Assembly: GCA_950097015.1 (NCBI GenBank)
Contig: CATNEN010000029.1
Coordinates: forward strand, 1,611,001 to 1,675,000
Length of the DNA stretch: 64,000 nucleotides
Source of the DNA: Macrostomum hystrix
Taxonomy: Eukaryota; Platyhelminthes; Macrostomidae
Direction of reading: 5' to 3'
Below the pieces are notes generated by a model. It searched no databases. It had not been told where the DNA came from and worked only from the letters and a program-made list of their open reading frames with translations. Shown piece after piece: positions 34,801-44,194 of this stretch. How positions within the stretch are numbered: the stretch's first letter is position 1; every line of letters starts with the position of its first letter. A program made the translations under genes and the position numbers.

Positions 34801-37800
34801 GCATGCCTCACAATCTTACTGAGCTGAGTCTTACTGAGCCTAGGGGACAGACGATTGGCAAAGAGTTGAGACACAATTTGCACGGGGCATGGAGATTTTC
34901 TGTTAAGTTTCTTCTTTTGTCGATGCGATACCCGGCACGGGTATTTCGCTTTGAGTTCCCAGAATGGCAAGAGCAAATGGGATCGCTTATTTTTAGTCCG
35001 CTTTTTCTTGCGCGGCAATGAAGTCTTTCAGAGCAAAACGGGTAATGCTTTGGGCTAAAATTATCCTGTCTAAAGAAAGTTAGACAGATTTACAGTTCTA
35101 TATTACTTGTAATACGAGCTTTAAACCAATAACTGACTTTGCATGCGATTGTTGTAAAATAAATATCATTTTGAATCTGAAATTCCATCTCTAGCTCTAT
35201 GAAAGCTCTTGATCTTAACCCACTAAAACCCTTGTTCCTCTAACCAACAAAAACCCTACACCCTCCCTCATACCACACTAAACACTCTCCGTCCTACCCC
35301 ACTAAAACCTCTCCCTCTTACCCCACTAAAACCTCTCCCTCTTACCCCACTAAAACCTCTCCCTCTTACCCCACTAAAGCCTGTCCCTCTTACCCCACTA
35401 AAGCCTGTCCCTCTTACCCCACTAAAGCCTGTCCCTCTTACCCCACTAAAGCCTGTCCCTCTTACCCCACTAAAACCTCTCCCTCTTACCCCACTAAAGC
35501 CTGTCCCTCTTACCCCACTAAAGCCTCTCCCTCTTACCCCACTAAAGCCTGTCCCTCTTACCCCACTAAAGCCTCTCCCTCTTAACCCACTAAAACATCT
35601 CCCTCTTACCCCACTAAAGCCTGTCCCTCTTACCCCACTAAAGCCTCTCCCTCTTACCCCACTAAAGCCTCTATACCAGCTAAGGTAAGCTCTGACGGGA
35701 GTTTCTCACATCGAACTCGGCTGGCTCCAGATCGCGAAATATTCTGCAGTCTTTGCCGAACGACAGCAGGTCGCCAAGCGCGAAATCCGCATAGCCCAGC
35801 GGCCGATGGCGCCGTTGCCTGTCGATCTGGCAGACTGTCAGCTGCACGGAGTGGCTGTCCAGGCCGTCAGGTGGGATCTGGTAATGTGGGATCAAGCTAT
35901 AGATAGGTCAGGCTGTGGATGGGTCAGTCTATGGAAGGGTCAGGCTATGGATTGGTCAGGCTGTAGATGGGTCAGGCTATGGATGAGTCAGGCTCCAGTG
36001 TTGAAGAATCCAGTGTTGAAAGGTTAGTCGCATAGCTGCAGCAAAATACAGACAGGCGACTCACCTGAAAGCAAAATTTCTCATCAAAGTTCGGACCGTT
36101 TGTCTTCCGCTTAACTGACGTCGTGTGAACTCGCCGCTCGCCTCCCTCGACGGAGACTCTGAAAGTCCGTGACGCGCGGGTTGAGTAACTGAGCATGCGG
36201 ATTGAGTCTAATGGTAAAACAATACTCGTTTCTGTGTCAAAGGTACCTTCGACAGGAGCAGTTTTTGCTAGTAGATGAAATAGAGTGCAAATAACTTCCG
36301 AGTCTTTCAGTGATTCTTTCACCTTACCTTATCCCTTCTTATCTTATCATTTCTCCACGTCTCTCATTCTGTCTCTTCATCTTTCTCCCTCTATTGCCAT
36401 CTTTCTCCATCTCTCCATCTTTCACCCTCTATATCGATCCTTCTATCCCTCTGTGTCCATCTTTCCATCCTTCTGCGTCCATCTTTCCATTCTTCTGCGT
36501 CCATCTTTCCATCCTTCTGCGTCCATCTTTCCATTCTTCTGCGTCCATCTTTCTCTCTCTCTTCATCTCGGTCTCGACCCTGCACCCTCTCACCGCACGT
36601 AGCAGTCATTGGGCTGGACTGTCTCCCTGCCGGCGCTGCCGGCGCTGCCGCTGCCAAGTCCGACAGGTCGCAAGTTCCTGGCTTTGACCACGGTGACGGC
36701 CAGCTGCTGACTGTCCCGGTTGTAGTTGAGCACAAACCAGATGCGGCCCGAGTGCCCAACCGGCTGCTCATACAGCTCGTCGGCGCCCTCGCTGAGATAG
36801 ATTGACGGATTCAGCTGGCCAAGGGCGCGGAATCTCACTGATACGGCGCAGGGGAGACGGGCGATTTGGTAGTGTGCAGGGGGGATAAGGATGAGACGAA
36901 GGTGAGGTTAGATTGTGTGAGAGAGGGGTGAGAAGCAGGGTGAGACTTCAGGTAAAGTTGCTCGCTTGGCAAGTAAGATAAATAGAAAGGCGAGAATCAA
37001 CATTTAACGACGCGTTTCGCACAACAGTGTGCATCTTCAGGTTTATTTTAAACTAATATAGCGAGTAGAGAAGTGAATAAATATGAGATTTTTGGGTGTA
37101 AATTTAATCAATATTTTAATATTTTCAGTACATATTTGATAGTCCGTAAGTCGAGAGGCAAAGTCCAAGGACGGATTGTTAGCGTTGCAGCCAACAGTAC
37201 AGAATGTACAGCCAGTGCCCCCTCAGAACACACGGAGAACATGGCCCGCGCCACTGTGTTGGAGTTGAGTGTTGAGCAGTTGAATTGATAAACCACACCA
37301 GCACGAAGAGCACAGGGAGATTTCTCAGAGACGAATTTGTGAATGTGAGTGTGGATAAACGCACGAGGGTGACCATTTTGTTGAAACATTTTGGTCAGAA
37401 AATTCACTTCTTGGTCAAAGTTAGTCCAGGTGTTTCAGACAGTGAAAGCTCTGTGGAGCAGACATCTGATGAGACCGGATTTCCACTGCCTTGGGCACAA
37501 AGCATTAAAGTTGAGGATGAGATTGGTAGACGAGCTTTTCCGAAAAACATTGGTGGAGAGGGTCGGAAGCAACCTCAGTAGTGAACTTGATGCTGGTGTG
37601 CGTGGAGTTGAGAGCGTCGAAAAAGCGGTCTATTTTGTTCTTGTTTATCAAAGATGGCAAAAGTGTCATCAACATAACGCCTGTAGAATCTGGGTGCACT
37701 GTCAAGGGTCATCCAGTTGTTGGTTTCCCAGTGAGACATGCAGACATCAGCGAGGGTGGGGGCCGAGGGGCTTCCCATGGCACAACCATGGCAAAGCCAA

Positions 37801-40800
37801 GGAGTTTCTTAAAAGAAGCCTTGGGCAGGGTAGGGGGATTCTCTTTGTACACAAGCTCAGTGGCTAGGTCAATAGCCAGCCCAAGAGGGATATTAATGAA
37901 AAGAGAGACAACGTCGAAGCTACAGAGAGTGTCAGATCTCTTAATCACAGGACACGAGCTTTGAAGGTCATTAAGGAAGTTACAGTTTGACTTCGAAGTG
38001 AACTCAGATGGAATGCTAGGCTTGATGAGCGAGTCCAGATACTTGGCCAGCTCATATTCAGCGGTGTTAATAATAGAGACGATAGGTCTAAGTGGTCTAT
38101 ATTAATCAATTTAAAATATTGAATAAATTTACACCTGAAAATCTCATATTTATTCACTTCTCTACTCGCTATATTCGTTTAAAATAAAAACAGGGTGAGA
38201 CTATTTTAGATAATTATGAAAGGAAGGGTGAGATTTAGTGAGAGAAGGGTGAGATTGTGTGAGAGAAGGGTGAGATTGTGTGAGAGAGGGGTGAGATTGT
38301 GTGATAGAATAGTAAGAGGAAGGGTGCGACTTTGGGACAGAACAATTAGAGGAAGGGTGAGATTGTTGGATAGAACGTGTGAAAGAAGGATGAGAAGAAG
38401 GGTGAGATTGGGGGAAAGAAGGATGAGAAGAAGGTTGAGACGGTGTGAGAGAAGGAGGAGATGAAGGGTGAGACTGTGTGAGAGAAGGAGGAGAGGAAGG
38501 GTGAGACTGTGTGAGAGATAGATGAGAGGAAGGGTGAGACTGTGTGAGAGAAGGAGGAGAGGAAGGGTGAGACTGTGTGAGAGATGATGAGAGGAAGGGT
38601 GAGACTGTGTGAGAGATGGAGGAGAGGAAGGGTGAGACTGTGTGAGAGATGATGAGAGGAAGGGTGAGACTGTGTGAGAGAAGGAGGAGAGGAAGGGTGA
38701 GACTGTGTGAGAGATGATGAGAGGAAGGGTGAGACTGTGTGAGAGATGGAGGAGAGGAAGGGTGAGACTGTGTGAGAGATGATGAGAGGAAGGGTGAGAC
38801 TGTGTGAGAGAAGGAGGAGAGGAAGGGTGAGACTGTGTGAGAGATGATGAGAGGAAGGGTGAGACTGTGTGAGAGATGGATGACAGGAAGGGTGAGATTG
38901 TGAGTGAGATTATTCAGCAAAGCGAATTTCTGTATCGGACAGTAAATACTCAAATCAAATGCAGAATGAAGCGATGAGACGCGAGAGCCTCACTATCGAG
39001 ACCTGAGGTGAGGCTGAGTGTACGAGCTAGAATTGTGTGGGAAAGGAATAGTCATTAGCGCCCAACGATCTATTGTTCCGGTGATGATGCATTGCGAGCT
39101 TTTGTAGCCTTTATCATTCTGAGCACAAGCCTACTCTGTGTGCCCACTCTATTGGATTTGACGCATTCGCTGCAAGGCGTGAATCCAAATTTGAAACAAT
39201 TGCATTGACGCTTCTTCTCTGTTTCCTGGCTTTTTATCCTTGCTTTTTTTCCCTGTCCATTCTAACCCACTATTCTCAAGTCCTGCTCCGGCTTGTTACG
39301 TAAAAAGGTGGCTCGCCTTTGATGTCATGCCCTGCAGAACATTATTAGTTTCTAATAATGACAATTATTACTATCGAAATCCCAAAATTTATCCCACTGA
39401 AATCCGCATATTTATTCTATTTATTCTACATCATAATTCATTTTACTCCGAGTAACATAAACGCATTCTACTCAGATCCCTAAATTCTCCCTTCTCAAAT
39501 CGCCAACTTTATCCTTGTGAAATCCCAAAAATTAATCCTACCGAAGCTTAGATTTTTTCCTACTTAATTTTTTCCTGTGAAATCGCTAAATTCACCATAC
39601 AAAATCCACAAAATTATCATTCTAATACCCCTATATTCATCCTACTTAATCCCCAAATTCATCCTACTGAATCCCCAAATTCATCCTACTAAATCCCCAA
39701 ATTCACCCTATTGAATCCCCAAATTCATCCTACTAAATCCCCAAATTCACCCTATTGAATCCCCAAATTCACCCTATTAAATCCCCAAATTCATCCTACT
39801 AAATCCCCAAATTCACCCTATTGAATCCCCAAATTCACCCTATTGAATCCCCAAATTCACCCTATTGAATCCCCAAATTCACCCTATTGAATCCCCAAAT
39901 TCACCCTATTGAATCCCCAAATTCACCCTATTGAATCCCCAAATTCACCCTATTGAATCCCCAAATTCATCCTACTAAATCCCCAAATTCACCCTATTGA
40001 ATCCCCAAATTCACCCTATTGAATCCCCAAATTCACCCTATTGAATCCCCAAATTCATCCTACTAAATCCCCAAATTCATCCTACTAAATCCCCAAATTC
40101 ATCCTACTAAATCCCCAAATTCATCGTACTGAATCCCCAAATTCATCCTACTAAATCCCCAAATTCATCCTACTAAATCCCCAAATTCATCCTACTAAAT
40201 CCCCAAATTCATCCTACTAAATCCCCAAATTCATCCTACTAAATCCCCAAATTCATCCTACTAAATCCCCAAATTCATCGTACTGAATCCCCAAATTCAT
40301 CCTACTGAATCCCCAAATTCACCCTATTGAATCCCCAAATTCACCCTACTGAATCCCCAAATTCACCCTATTGAATCCCCTACTTAATCCTACTAAATCC
40401 TCAACGCCAATTAGAACTGAAATCCTTCAATTACTCATCATGAGATCCCTAAAATAAGGAAAAAAGCATCGTTAACAATCAATAAAACAGCGGCTCACTG
40501 AGATTGGTCGGCGCGTACTTCTTCGGCGTGATCCAACTGTCGGCAAGCTTTCCGTCGACATGGCACTGCGGCCCGGACGCCGTCCCGGCCGCCTCCGACG
40601 ACGACGCCGACACGCACTGCGGCCGGTGCAGCTGTCTAACTGTTGAGCCAATCGATCTAAAGCCGGACATTGTGTTTGACTTGGCCATCTGCAGTAGCTG
40701 ACTGGCGTCCCCGCGACTGCCTTCTTCAGTTCGGGCAATTTTTATCGACTGTATTAATATGTGTTTGAAAATTAGCAGCAGAGCATCGGTACTCACGATT

Positions 40801-40975
40801 CGAACCAGCGGCGCCCTCCGTAGAGCCGCCGTCAAAGTGCCAGCTTATCGATCGGCCAATCAGTGCCAACAGGCCGACCTCGTCCTCCTGCAGGTTCGCT
40901 TCGACACCTCGATCCCCGCTGGCGACGCCGTTGCCACCGCTGGACATCGCCTCGACGAAGCGATGGTTATTGTTT
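25835..40975 (-). CDS. SYT15: Synaptotagmin-15-like double-C2 protein, 5' end not found
   Basis: Exons on the minus strand: about 40975-40797, about 40723-40499, 36837-36594, 36158-36065, 35877-35710, 34503-34386, 26524-26339 and 25968-25835. From the third exon onward all phases join. The protein has a low-complexity linker, then C2A (LGQLNPSIYL, GRIWFVLNYNRDSQQL, SVKRKTNGPNFDEKFCFQ, CQIDRQRRHRPLGYADF) and C2B (RITVGLHECRNLP, KSKRTEAVSTGVFNESLIF, GSVVLGPELFTKGRELEHW, IVHWHTF). The order and the words TKGRELEHW and DRQRRH fit synaptotagmin-15 better than SYT12, 14, 16 or 17. Loop aspartates needed for Ca2+ binding are mostly absent, as in SYT15. The predicted role is Ca2+-independent membrane trafficking. 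The N-terminal membrane segment and the two upstream exon starts are uncertain. Introns carry arrays, a gypsy element and a Penelope-like element. Confidence 0.85.
25999..26338 (-). repeat. 34-bp array of intron-like units in last SYT15-like intron
   Basis: Ten head-to-tail 34-bp units fill almost the whole 370-bp intron. On the coding strand each unit begins GTGAGGCTGGGATCAG, and most end in GGCACAG, so unit borders read CACAG|GTGAGG. The functional donor at 26338 is the start of the first unit. The true acceptor CTATTTCAG lies outside the array. Confidence 0.92.
26545..26703. other. Intron sequence, no feature
   Basis: Short unique part of the largest recognised SYT15-like intron between the C2B exon and the 19-bp array. 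It contains nothing recognisable. Confidence 0.4.
26704..27472. repeat. 19-bp minisatellite, left part, split by gypsy element
   Basis: About 40 copies of GGGATCACAATCCCACTTT or its variant with ATACCGC. Shorter TCCTACTT units are mixed in. The array is interrupted at 27472 by the retrotransposon and resumes at 32031. Confidence 0.95.
27473..27728 (-). repeat. 3' LTR of gypsy element
   Basis: In element orientation it starts TGTTGTGACTTGAA at 27728 and ends CTACAAAA at 27473. It is followed directly by the GATCC target duplication. A TATATTTATA-like promoter word lies near 27540. Confidence 0.92.
27729..27740 (-). other. Polypurine tract of gypsy element
   Basis: GGTGTGGAGGGA on the minus strand, immediately before the 3' LTR. 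This is the place where plus-strand DNA synthesis is primed in LTR elements. Confidence 0.65.
27826..31761 (-). CDS. Gypsy Gag-Pol polyprotein
   Basis: One uninterrupted frame of 1311 codons. Gag covers about residues 1-200, with two CCHC zinc knuckles at 207-240. The aspartic protease has DTGAS at 310-314. Reverse transcriptase has LDLCQAYLQ at 531-539 and FIDDLLVTG at 592-600, where FIDD replaces the usual YVDD. RNase H begins at ECDAS (739-743). Integrase has an HHCC finger (C993, C996) and a DDE core with D1024, D1078 and E1114. The order PR-RT-RH-IN defines the Ty3/gypsy superfamily. There is no stop, frameshift or separate gag, and no envelope gene. The start codon directly abuts the primer-binding site. 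Confidence 0.96.
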   Translation of the reverse strand: MSILGSIGPFEEGTESWLQYQERLEQFLIANDIESGNKKRAVLLSTCGKNTYQLVSSLLAPAKPSETDYVVICDKLKEHFDPTPPEIVRRYRFYSRSRQAGESIAEFLAELRNLARHCNFGASLNSMLRDRLVLGIENDNIQRRLFAEKELTLESALSMAQAHESAAKGNLLVTKGSDTVHAVRRWTPEERRDSPGSTGEATSTKRCHRCLSQRHSAAKCRFADKKCFACSKIGHVAAACRSAAAASRENHATSRRETQHASGHRDGQKIHELEAEETFSLHVMAERNGKVPPIETVVIIDGTPVRMEVDTGASVSLISSETYKSELCGQPLLESVDTLLRTYSGESVPVLGRIRVRVETESASKVLPLLVVEGTGSSLIGRDWLVDLPLDWRTIKQVRHAADNPKLRSLLDRYAVVFKPDLGRYTGPAVQLRLKPGARPRFYKARNVPLALKEKVEAQLDKEIDQGVLKPVGSSDYASPIVPVLKTDGSVRICADFKQTVNLDVEPDTYPVPRIDELFTKLAGGKRFTKLDLCQAYLQMPLDEASQELCTVNTSKGLLRYTRLPFGVAPAVGIFQRQMDCLLQGVPHVACFIDDLLVTGTDDGDHLRNLEQVLQRLQQSGLRCGLSKCDFLQESVSYLGHKIDATGLHPMQDKVRAVQEAPAPRDPTQLRSFLGLVNYYGKFLPNLSTELAPLHRLLNRDSPWHWGASQDAAFHKCKELISRAPVLVHFDDKLPLVLECDASPYGIGAVICHRVNGVDKPIAFASRTLHDAEANYSQLEKEALAVVYGVKKFHTYLYGREFMLVSDHKPLLGLLHESKPIPAMASGRIQRWALLLAGYRYNMVHRAGKSLLRADALSRLPLPERPRDAPVPAEIVLTMDMLDEGPVTAGHVRAWTRTDPDLSRILRYTESGCWPAQTPPELQPYHSRADELSIQDGCLLWGCRVLVPAAGRSALLQCLHQGHQGASRMKALARSFFWWPKLDEAIEQLVSACPDCQELSKSPRPFPLQPWAWPDRPWSRLHIDYAGPVEGRMLLVIVDAHSKWMEVHVMPSTSSAATIERLRQSFATHGLPDVLVSDNGPNLVSAEMEAFLERNGIKHVRTAPYHPASNGQAERAVQTLKRSLAKQRGGTLEERVSRFLLTYRVTPHATTGVAPCELLMGRRLHSLLDRVRPDVPARVSQQQALQKQHHDIHARDRRVEVGDAVLARDFANEGRWKPATVTASSGATSFTCRFEDGRDAHRHVDQVRKPAGPTLTAEEPQSQLPTSPPPGGQAEAAVVLPGVSETHEATGEGLPRRSSRKCGPPDRLGYQ
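31762..31773 (-). other. Primer-binding site of gypsy element
   Basis: TGGCGACGAGGA on the minus strand, one base after the 5' LTR and directly before the ATG. It begins TGG as expected for pairing with a tRNA 3' CCA. I do not assign the tRNA. Confidence 0.55.
31775..32030 (-). repeat. 5' LTR of gypsy element
   Basis: Same 256-bp sequence as the 3' LTR with one substitution. It would drive transcription leftwards into gag-pol. Confidence 0.92.
32031..32560. repeat. 19-bp minisatellite, right part
   Basis: Continuation of the 19-bp GGGATCACAATCCCACTTT array after the gypsy insertion, about 27 copies. It includes a few worn units (GTGAAAACAAACCCACTTT). Confidence 0.94.
32575..33225. other. 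AT-rich intron sequence
   Basis: No gene found. It is part of the SYT15-like intron. Confidence 0.4.
33230..33590. repeat. Short-unit GAGCAGTCAT repeat
   Basis: Irregular array of about 12-13 bp units, GAGCAGTCATCT and GAGCAGTCATAT, with AAGCAGTGATAT variants. It is more degenerate than the other arrays. Confidence 0.88.
33591..34380. other. Intron sequence before C2B exon
   Basis: No gene found. At 34146-34170 lies TTCTATGACCAAAATTTTTG, resembling the dispersed TCTATGGCCAAAATTATG at 50.5 kb. Confidence 0.4.
35225..35680. repeat. 24-bp minisatellite in SYT15-like intron
   Basis: About 18 copies of a 24-bp unit, CCACTAAAGCCTGTCCCTC plus TTACC. On the coding (minus) strand each unit carries TTTAG and GTAAGAG, which resemble splice acceptor and donor words. 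It fills most of the intron between the C2A and C2B exons. Confidence 0.93.
35895..36000. repeat. Short GGTCAGGCTATGGAT array
   Basis: About five loose copies of a ~23-bp unit in the small intron between the two last C2A exons. Confidence 0.75.
36310..36575. repeat. Pyrimidine-rich array, 22-bp unit
   Basis: TTCTGCGTCCATCTTTCCAT plus CC repeated about five times (36430-36560), preceded by a TCTCCATC-rich zone. It lies in an intron of the C2A region. Confidence 0.85.
36999..37052 (-). ncRNA. Candidate hammerhead ribozyme of Penelope-like element
   Basis: The minus strand reads CTGAAGATG at 37040-37032, a hairpin GCACA-CTGT-TGTGC, then GAAAC (37018-37014) and GCGTC (37013-37009). These are the conserved hammerhead core, stem II, and a tiny stem III before a GUC cleavage site. 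Stem I pairing is weak (CAA with TTG, three pairs, then AT-rich). Such ribozymes with CTGAAGATG are known from terminal repeats of Penelope-like elements, one of which lies directly next to it on the same strand. Confidence 0.55.
37042..38190 (-). mobile_element. Decayed Penelope-like retroelement with inverted terminal arms
   Basis: The minus strand encodes pieces of a Penelope-type reverse transcriptase: AEYELAKYLDSLIKPSIPSE, then SFDVVSLFINIPLGLAIDLA, then MGSPSAPTLADVCMSHWE, RRYVDDTFAIF and LNSTHTSIKFTTEV. VVYQFNC follows, as at the start of a GIY-YIG nuclease. At least two frame changes separate these parts. The first ~80 bp (37042-37125) and last ~85 bp (38100-38187) are inverted copies (TATAGCGAGTAGAGAAGTGA on one side). 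Inverted terminal repeats of this kind occur in Penelope-like elements. The copy lacks the RT N-terminus and is inactive. Confidence 0.82.
38215..38905. repeat. 32-bp purine-rich GTGAGACTGTGTGAGAG array
   Basis: About 20 units of GGTGAGACTGTGTGAGAGA plus ATGATGAGAGGAAG and variants with GGAGGAGAGGAAG. It is nearly free of pyrimidines other than T on the + strand. Related words occur at 36880-36960 and in the array at 62.6 kb. Confidence 0.92.
38940..39580. other. Intron sequence, no feature
   Basis: Unique sequence in the SYT15-like intron with no recognisable gene. Confidence 0.35.
39585..40390. repeat. 22-bp minisatellite in SYT15-like intron
   Basis: About 36 copies of a 22-bp unit, AAATCCCCAAATTCATCC plus TACT, with a CACCCTATTG variant grouped in runs. 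It ends about 110 bp before the exon ending at 40499. Confidence 0.94.
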
Positions 40976-41045
40976 CTGTCTTGTTCCGGTTCTTGTTTCT
41001 GTCTTGTTCCGGTTCTTGTTTCTGTCTTGTTCCGGTTATTGTTTT
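40975..41045. repeat. 23-bp triple repeat at SYT15-like exon border
   Basis: Three copies of TTGTTCCGGTTCTTGTTTCT plus GTC. On the coding strand they read GACAGAAACAAGAACCGG and make the acceptor of this exon ambiguous. Confidence 0.85.
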
Positions 41046-41099
41046 CCTTTATCTTGGGCGCAAGCTAAAGTTTTTTGTCTGGTTAAAGATGTGACCAGC

Positions 41100-41620
41100 A
41101 AAGCGATTGATCAAATACTTTCGCTATGCACTACAAAGATGGTTCAAGATTGGATGTTGTGAGCTGACTCCCGGTTGGCTGATAACCCTAGGGCACACGA
41201 GAATAAAAGTACATTAACGGAACCCATCCGCGCCCTCGCCGTCGCTCTAAAAGGCAGTTCTGTAACAGGACGCTTAAAAAGCCTAAAAAGTGTCTTGAAA
41301 CGACCGACAAGCACGCATTGATCACTTCGGGGTCCGGGGTTGGAGAAAAAGTAGCAAGCAAATGACTATTTCTATACGACCCGGTGTGAAATGCGTGTGA
41401 CTGCATTGAATGCATTTTTTCGCTTTCTGCTTCACTGGTGACAGGTCCTTGATGAAGATACTTAAAGCAGCTCGGGAAGGTATAGGAATAGTAACCACTG
41501 AATAAATTAATTTATGCAGCGAAAGATACAAACTAATAGCTTGAAATTCTTTAGAATATCCAGGATAGTTTAACTTCGAAAGGCCTAAGACTTAATGTAT
41601 TTTTTTTGCAGATTCCAAAA
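41100..41620. other. Non-coding stretch
   Basis: No exon with family similarity found. The missing 5' exons of the SYT15-like gene could be here or further right but are not recognisable. Confidence 0.35.
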
Positions 41621-41624
41621 TGTT

Positions 41625-43350
41625 AGACAGATTCTCAAATGTTAGACAGATTCTCAAATGTTAGACAGATTCCCAAATGTTAGACAGATTCTCAAATGTT
41701 AGACAGATTCTCAAATGTTAGACAGATTCCCAAATGTTAGACAGATTCTCAAATGTTAGACAGATTCCCAAATGTTAGACAGATTCTCAAATGTTAGACA
41801 GATTCCCAAATGTTAGACAGATTCTCAAATGTTAGACAGATTCTCAAATGTTAGACAGATTCTCAAATGTTAGACAGATTCCCAAATGTTAGACAGATTC
41901 TCAAATGTTAGACAGATTCTCAAATGTTAGACAGATTCTCAAATGTTAGACAGATTCCCAAATGTTAGACGGATTCTCAAATGTTAGACAGATTCCAAAA
42001 TGTTAGACAGATTCTCAAATGTTAGACAGATTCTCAAATGTTAGACAGATTCCCAAATGTTAGACAGATTCTCAAATGTTAGACAGATTCTCAAATGTTA
42101 GACAGATTCCCAAATGTTAGACAGATTCCAAAATGTTAGACAGATTCTCAAATGTTAGACAGATTCTCAAATGTTAGACAGATTCTCAAATGTTAGACAG
42201 ATTCCCAAATGTTAGACAGATTCTCAAATGTTAGACAGATTCCCAAATGTTAGACAGATTCCCAAATGTTAGACAGATTCCCAAATGTTAGACAGATTCT
42301 CAAATGTTAGACGGATTCTCAAATGTTAGACAGATTCTCAAATGTTAGACAGATTCTCAAATGTTAGACAGATTCTCAAATGTTAGACAGATTCTCAAAT
42401 GTTAGACAGATTCCCAAATGTTAGACAGATTCTCAAATGTTAGACAGATTCTCAAATGTTAGACGGATTCTCAAATGTTAGACAGATTCTCAAATGTTAG
42501 ACAGATTCTCAAATGTTAGACAGATTCTCAAATGTTAGACAGATTCTCAAATGTTAGACAGATTCTCAAATGTTAGACAGATTCTCAAATGTTAGACAGA
42601 TTCTCAAATGTTAGACAGATTCTCAAATGTTAGACAGATTTTCAAATGTTAGACAGATTCTCAAATGTTAGACAGATTCTCAAATGTTAGACGGATTCTC
42701 AAATGTTAGACGGATTCTCAAATGTTAGACAGATTCTCAAATGTTAGACAGATTCTCAAATGTTAGACAGATTTTCAAATGTTAGACGGATTCTCAAATG
42801 TTAGACGGATTCTCAAATGTTAGACAGATTCTCAAATGTTAGACAGATTCTCAAATGTTAGACAGATTCTCAAATGTTAGACAGATTCTCAAATGTTAGA
42901 CGGATTCTCAAATGTTAGACAGATTCTCAAATGTTAGACGGATTCTCAAATGTTAGACGGATTCTCAAATGTTAGACAGATTCTCAAATGTTAGACGGAT
43001 TCTCAAATGTTAGACAGATTCTCAAATGTTAGACAGATTCTCAAATGTTAGACGGATTCTCAAATGTTAGACAGATTCTCAAATGTTAGACAGATTCTCA
43101 AATGTTAGACAGATTCTCAAATGTTAGACAGATTTTCAAATGTTAGACAGATTCTCAAATGTTAGACAGATTCTCAAATGTTAGACGGATTCTCAAATGT
43201 TAGACGGATTCTCAAATGTTAGACAGATTCTCAAATGTTAGACAGATTTTCAAATGTTAGACAGATTCTCAAATGTTAGACAGATTCTCAAATGTTAGAC
43301 GGATTCTCAAATGTTAGACAGATTCTCAAATGTTAGACGGATTCCCAAAT
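41625..43350. repeat. 19-bp minisatellite, about 90 copies
   Basis: AGATTCTCAAATGTTAGAC repeated about 90 times. Variants CCAAATG, TTCAAATG and GACGGATTC cluster in different thirds of the array, so its two ends evolved separately. Confidence 0.96.
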
Positions 43351-43359
43351 TTTGAAATT

Positions 43360-44190
43360 GCCGATGGAATGGAAATGCACTTTTAATTGGCAGGTAAACA
43401 GAGGGTGGGGGTAGTTGCCATGCTAGCACTGCTGTGAGGGGTGGTGGGCACTGAGCTTGGTACACTCAGGTTTTAGTTGATCACTCGCGCGGGAGTTTGT
43501 TATAGGCTTCTAGCAAAAAGTCTAGAAATTCTCTAGTTAGCTACTATTTGCATGCAGTGAGAGTTCTAAGCTCTCTCTCTCTCATTCTCTGCTTCACACA
43601 TTTTGATTTGCCCCGACAAAGAGTTCGAAGTAGGTAATTGCTTCTAAAAGATAGTATTTTTATATCGCGGTAATGGTTCGGGTTCGATTGTACTTTATCA
43701 TAAATTCCAGCATTTTCCTGCCTTGTTTTCCTGTCCCTTTTTGTCTCTTTCTCTCTTCTCTCTTCTCTCTTGCAATTTCTCTCCCTTCTGAAAGGATTAT
43801 TTCCTGGGATTCTTTACTGGGATTCTACAGTGGGATTCTTCCCTGGGATTCTTCCCCGGGATTCTTCCCTAATATTTACCCTGGGGTTTTTCGAGATTCT
43901 CTTTCACGCAGGTTTCTTTACTAGCTAGTTTCGTGTTAAAATTAAATTTTTAATGCTACATCTATTTAACAATTCCATTGTCGCACCTCTCACCATTTTC
44001 TCACTCACAATATCACTTTCTATATATTTATGTGATTCCTTTACCGAGTTTTCGACTGGGATAGCAGGATAGGATCTAATAAAATTATATTAATCAATTT
44101 ATAAACAATTTATTAATTTACTCGTAGTTACGGCCGTGTTCTTAAGTTTGTTATTGTAGTATAATTATGTGTTACATTGCATGTCCCCGT
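43360..44190. other. Non-coding stretch
   Basis: No gene found. 43800-43875 holds a short run of GGGATTCTTCCCT-like units, and 43575-43590 a CT run. Confidence 0.4.
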
Positions 44191-44194
44191 GTGA

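Noticed and set aside
40790-40810. Second B-box-like word GATTCGAACC
   Set aside because: It coincides with the end of a SYT15-like exon (GAAGSN) and its donor; no A box nearby.
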